NCBI RefSeq assembly: GCF_001544195.1
Contig: NZ_BCPY01000001.1
Span: 1-64,000 of the forward strand
Reading direction: 5' to 3'
DNA: 64,000 bases
Origin: Tetragenococcus solitarius NBRC 100494
Lineage (GTDB): Bacteria > Bacillota > Bacilli > Lactobacillales > Enterococcaceae
The number at the start of each line of letters is the position of its first letter. Within the stretch, counting starts at the first letter, position 1. Shown in pieces: positions 60,923 to 64,000 of the stretch. The position numbers were made by a program, and so were the translations under genes. A model generated the notes under the pieces. The model had not been told where the DNA came from. It made no database searches and saw nothing but the letters and a program-made list of their open reading frames with translations.

Positions 60923-61306
60923 TTATTCTTGACGTTCAAAATCCAGATTAATGCCTGGTTTGTCAGTAATGATTTCAGTCACTTCATAAGTTAGGCGTTG
61001 CAAAATATCAAATAAAGGTTCCATCAATTCGTCAATTTCTTCTTTAGTTAAGTCTTCTTGGCTTTGAATATCTTGGTTAACAATGTGATTGATTTGCCCC
61101 ATTGCTCCACGAATAATAAACTGATTAAAGACAATTTCAAAACGCAAGCGCGTTCCAATAATGCTATTTTCTTTAGGATAATCTTCATTTGGGGCCTTTA
61201 ACGGTGCAAGTCCAATATTTATCCTTGTCTTAAGCTCTTTTTCTTCTTTTTTCCGCTGATCAAAATGATAAGCTTCTACAAGTGGTTGTTGTCTTTTAAT
61301 TTGCAA
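60923..61306 (-). CDS. DUF1149 family protein
   Basis: The product (127 aa) is recognised from memory as DUF1149, a conserved SecB-like-fold family of Lactobacillales with no known function. It contains PLVEAYHFDQRKKEE, a central RFEIVFNQFIIRGAMGQINH and an acidic C-terminal half. TTG 61306 follows GAGGTG by six bases; the GTG at 61315 lies within that ribosome site. It precedes the VOC gene by about 10 bp. Confidence 0.65.
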   Translation of the reverse strand: MQIKRQQPLVEAYHFDQRKKEEKELKTRINIGLAPLKAPNEDYPKENSIIGTRLRFEIVFNQFIIRGAMGQINHIVNQDIQSQEDLTKEEIDELMEPLFDILQRLTYEVTEIITDKPGINLDFERQE

Positions 61307-61356
61307 TTTGTTCACCTCTTAAAATTAAGTATAGCATAGATAATAAGCGAAACAAC

Positions 61357-61409
61357 AAACAAAGCGCTGTGACTACCAAAATAATATGGTTAATCACAGC
61401 GCTTTGTTT
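61357..61409 (-). terminator. Terminator after the sepM-like gene
   Basis: AAACAAAGCGCTGTGA (61357-61372) and TCACAGCGCTTTGTTT (61394-61409) pair perfectly over 16 bp. The minus strand continues TTTGTTGTTT. Confidence 0.85.
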
Positions 61410-61411
61410 AT

Positions 61412-63496
<2,085 letters not shown>

Positions 63497-63521
63497 GGTT
63501 GTTCTTCCTTCCATCCATCAT

Positions 63522-63550
63522 AACTTAGCAGTAAAGCTAAGTTGTTTTTT
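63522..63550 (-). other. Intercistronic hairpin before rsmD
   Basis: AACTTAGC and GCTAAGTT pair perfectly. The T run (TTTTTT) follows on the plus strand only, so on the coding strand it is a hairpin just before the rsmD start, or a terminator for antisense transcription. Confidence 0.55.
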
Positions 63551-63575
63551 ATCCGTCCGATTGTGATTCAAATAA

Positions 63576-63595
63576 GATCATTCAGCTGAATGATC
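63576..63595. repeat. 20-bp perfect palindrome at the ylbG stop
   Basis: GATCATTCAG is followed directly by its complement CTGAATGATC. It spans the last codons and stop of ylbG. It could be a processing hairpin or a protein-binding site. Confidence 0.8.
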
Positions 63596-63892
63596 TCCAA
63601 TACTTTCTGTTACTTGAAAAGCAGCTTGAGTCCCAATTTTATCACCAAAATCCATATCAATATCCGGATAATGAGAAATATCTACATTTCTGACAAAATG
63701 AAGTCGTTTTAACTTTTCAATACTTTTTTCTATGTCTTCTTCATTAACATATAAAACTACATATTTCATTTGGTTAGAAACATAATGTACAAAGCCATAG
63801 CGCCGTAAGTTTTTTAACTGCTTTAAACTATAAACCCATACAATAAGCCCACGTCTCTTTTGAATTTCAAAGGATTTTGCATTATCTGACAT
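63578..63892 (-). CDS. ylbG: YlbG family protein (DUF2129)
   Basis: The 104-residue protein matches the DUF2129 family: QKRRGLIVWVYSLKQLKNLRRYG and VLYVNEEDIEKSIEKLKRL. Function is unknown; the gene is conserved beside rsmD, ylbF and coaD. ATG 63892 follows GAGGAGG; the longer frame to 63976 overlaps the ylbF-like gene and is not used. Its start overlaps that gene by 11 bases. Confidence 0.9.
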   Translation of the reverse strand: MSDNAKSFEIQKRRGLIVWVYSLKQLKNLRRYGFVHYVSNQMKYVVLYVNEEDIEKSIEKLKRLHFVRNVDISHYPDIDMDFGDKIGTQAAFQVTESIGDHSAE

Positions 63893-64000
63893 GGCAATGA
63901 CCTCCTCGACTAGTTTTACTTTCAAAGAAAGGATTTCCTGCATCGACTTTAATTTCTTCTGAAATAGCAAGCGCAATCGTTGAACCTATGACATCTAATA
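63882..64000 (-). CDS. ylbF: YlbF-like protein, C-terminal end (runs off the window)
   Basis: Only the last 39 residues are visible, ending GNPFFESKTSRGGHCHVR and a TAA. The sequence before it (VIGSTIALAISEEIKVDAG) and its place upstream of ylbG suggest YlbF, part of the YlbF-YmcA-YaaT complex that guides RNase Y. The match rests on position and a short tail and should be treated as tentative. Confidence 0.6.
   Translation of the reverse strand, partial: LDVIGSTIALAISEEIKVDAGNPFFESKTSRGGHCHVR

Overview
The window is an ordinary-looking stretch of chromosome from a low-GC Gram-positive bacterium. The gene set and order point to the Lactobacillales, most likely Enterococcaceae (an Enterococcus or Tetragenococcus relative; the genus is an inference from remembered neighbourhoods and was not tested by a search). 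Supporting signs are the gatCAB-dagK-rlmCD and pcrA-ligA blocks, a DUF4822 lipoprotein, a DUF1149 protein, a CtsR operator at clpB, a GAAC-N4-GTTC SOS box, and many ATGA/TAATG overlaps with strong AGGAGG ribosome sites. I saw no tRNA, rRNA, CRISPR, prophage or intact insertion sequence.

Layout. 0-3.8 kb: a two-component pair (kinase upstream of a regulator cut by the window edge), then a decaying DUF4822 lipoprotein gene and an ankyrin-repeat lipoprotein on the other strand. 3.8-14 kb, minus strand: rlmCD, a 165-nt nested hairpin, dagK, gatB-gatA-gatC, ligA-pcrA. 14-20.2 kb, plus strand: a CLC chloride transporter whose promoter and 5' end are tandemly duplicated, the fructose operon fruR-fruK-fruA, and a small acidic protein. 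20.2-26.4 kb, minus strand: engB, clpX, tig, a TPR-like protein, an RDD membrane protein and sppA. 26.5-28.6 kb: glmS behind a glmS ribozyme. 28.8-33.2 kb: an Ohr/OsmC protein, a tyrosine phosphatase with a small membrane protein, and thrC with a cytosine-deaminase-like amidohydrolase.

33.3-38.2 kb: queG converges on an operon of nucleoside deoxyribosyltransferase, DUF2238-like membrane protein and ECF S component; then lepA. 38.3-42.9 kb: an SOS-boxed YolD-like gene, an AI-2E-family permease, and clpB under a textbook CtsR operator. 43-54.2 kb, minus strand: a YbhN-type membrane protein, pepT, a Nif3-family gene with trmK, and the replication/repair series polA-mutM-coaE-nrdR-dnaB-dnaI. 54.4-64 kb, minus strand: a Bax-inhibitor-1-like protein with a MaoC-like hotdog protein, murC, sprT-like, tex, a metallophosphoesterase, a VOC protein, a DUF1149 protein, sepM/ylbL, coaD, rsmD, ylbG and the end of a ylbF-like gene.

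Most of the window is housekeeping. The points worth a second look are the lipoprotein gene with a start-proximal A9 tract and repeat remnants, the 6S-like nested hairpin between dagK and rlmCD, the fresh tandem duplication at clcA, a solo YolD gene with a perfect SOS box inside its promoter, and the queG/ECF/deoxyribosyltransferase neighbourhood.
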